Shown piece by piece: positions 4,822 through 5,209 of a DNA stretch of 5,209 bases. Source of the stretch: Deltaproteobacteria bacterium (GTDB taxonomy: Bacteria; Myxococcota_A; Polyangia; Haliangiales; Haliangiaceae); assembly GCA_013813945.1 (NCBI GenBank), contig JACCQV010000805.1:1-5209 (forward strand), given 5' to 3'. The notes beneath the pieces are model-generated. The model did no database searches, was not told where the DNA came from, and worked only from the letters and a program-made list of their open reading frames with translations. How positions within the stretch are numbered: position 1 is the stretch's first letter; each line of letters opens with the position of its first letter. Made by a program: the position numbers and the translations under genes.

Positions 4822-5209
4822 TCAGCGTCGTGAGCGAGCGGGAGACTTCTTGCTCGCCGGCTTCGCGGTCTTCTTGCCGGCCAGCTTCGCAGTCTTCTTG
4901 CCGGCGGGCCTGGACGCCTTGACCGACGACGTGGACCGAGCGGCCACCATCGCAGTCGTACGGGCGCGCTGCGCGGACTTCTTGCCGGCAGGCTTCGCAG
5001 ACCGCTTGCCGGCAGGCTGAGTGACCTTCTTCCGCGCGTTCGCCGAGGACCTGCTGGTCGCCGGGGTCACGATCCGCGTTGGACCGCTGCCCTTGGCGGA
5101 CGCGCGCGCACGGGGCACGGCCGATGCGGTACCAGGGATCGTCCGGGCGCGTGTCCTCGCGCCATCCGAGCGCAACTCGGGTGCTGACGCCGCGATCTCG
5201 TCCGGGTGC
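4822..5209 (-). CDS. Lysine-rich, histone-H1-like repeat protein (N-terminus outside window)
   Basis: The minus frame is open from the right edge to a TGA at 4822-4824, giving 128 visible residues beginning HPDEIAASAPELRSDG. The only initiation codon I see in this frame is a TTG at 5175 with no convincing support, so the true start is probably beyond the window. The sequence is strongly basic and low in complexity. Its C-terminal part is built from eight-residue units of the type K/R-P-A-G-K-K-S/T-A (QPAGKRSA, KPAGKKSA, RPAGKKTA, KLAGKKTA, KPASKKSP), ending ARSRR. Such Lys/Ala/Pro repeats occur in bacterial histone-H1-like proteins and as tails on HU-like or other nucleic-acid-binding proteins, where they bind DNA or RNA through charge. 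Whether a folded domain lies upstream cannot be seen. A nucleoid role is inferred from composition only; an unrelated protein with a basic disordered tail is the alternative. Confidence 0.65.
   Translation of the reverse strand, partial: HPDEIAASAPELRSDGARTRARTIPGTASAVPRARASAKGSGPTRIVTPATSRSSANARKKVTQPAGKRSAKPAGKKSAQRARTTAMVAARSTSSVKASRPAGKKTAKLAGKKTAKPASKKSPARSRR
4846..5025 (-). repeat. 24-bp coding repeats encoding PAGKK-type octapeptides
   Basis: Plus-strand units beginning CTTCTTGCCGGC recur with 24-bp spacing in two blocks: 4846-4869, 4870-4893 and 4894-4917, then 4978-5001 and 5002-5025. All are in the same frame and encode the basic octapeptides of the terminal gene. The spacer 4918-4977 encodes a non-repeated Ser/Thr/Arg/Ala-rich segment. 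The DNA identity between units suggests growth by unit duplication, so the copy number may vary between strains. Confidence 0.7.

Noticed and set aside
3700..4833. Plus-strand frame of 377 codons running past the Lgt-like stop
   Set aside because: It is frame-shifted relative to Lgt, dominated by Arg/Gly/Pro runs, and crosses two minus-strand genes. No homology is visible.

Overview
This is a GC-rich window (roughly two-thirds G+C by eye) in which nearly every base is coding. Start codons are often GTG, intergenic gaps are short, and the proteins are rich in Ala, Arg and Asp. A Ser/Thr phosphatase fused to a cyclic-nucleotide domain, a Lys/Ala/Glu-tailed Lgt-like membrane protein and a lysine-rich repeat protein together suggest a myxobacterium-like (Myxococcota, former Deltaproteobacteria) chromosome. 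That placement is inferred from style and gene content, not from a marker gene. I see no rRNA, tRNA, CRISPR array, insertion sequence or phage gene.

Layout. (1) Bases 1-132 hold the last 43 codons of a plus-strand gene cut by the window edge. Its TAG stop shares the palindrome CTAG with the stop of the next, convergent gene. (2) Bases 129-3026 are a compact three-gene minus-strand operon, read from right to left. It encodes a 68-aa single-span membrane protein with an Asp-rich tail, a 454-aa exported protein with two degenerate DsbA/thioredoxin-like domains, and a 433-aa PP2C phosphatase carrying a C-terminal cyclic-nucleotide-binding domain. The first two genes overlap by GTGA; the last two are 28 bp apart. 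(3) A 47-bp divergent gap (3027-3073) separates this operon from a plus-strand Lgt-like gene (3074-4351). (4) After a 15-bp convergent gap comes a minus-strand gene for a small acidic protein (93 aa). (5) At the right edge is the 3' part of a minus-strand gene for a very basic protein with eight-residue PAGKK-type repeats, followed by a hairpin that may be its terminator.

How they may work together. The operon encodes membrane, exported and cytoplasmic components, with the cytoplasmic one predicted to respond to a cyclic nucleotide and to dephosphorylate Ser/Thr-phosphoproteins. The Lgt-like protein would act in the inner membrane on prelipoproteins, but several residues known to matter in E. 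coli Lgt are replaced, so it may be a specialised paralogue. A functional link between the operon and the Lgt-like gene rests only on their divergent arrangement. The points most worth a second look are the phosphatase-cNMP fusion, the loss of CxxC in both thioredoxin-like domains, and the altered Lgt active site with its long charged tail.
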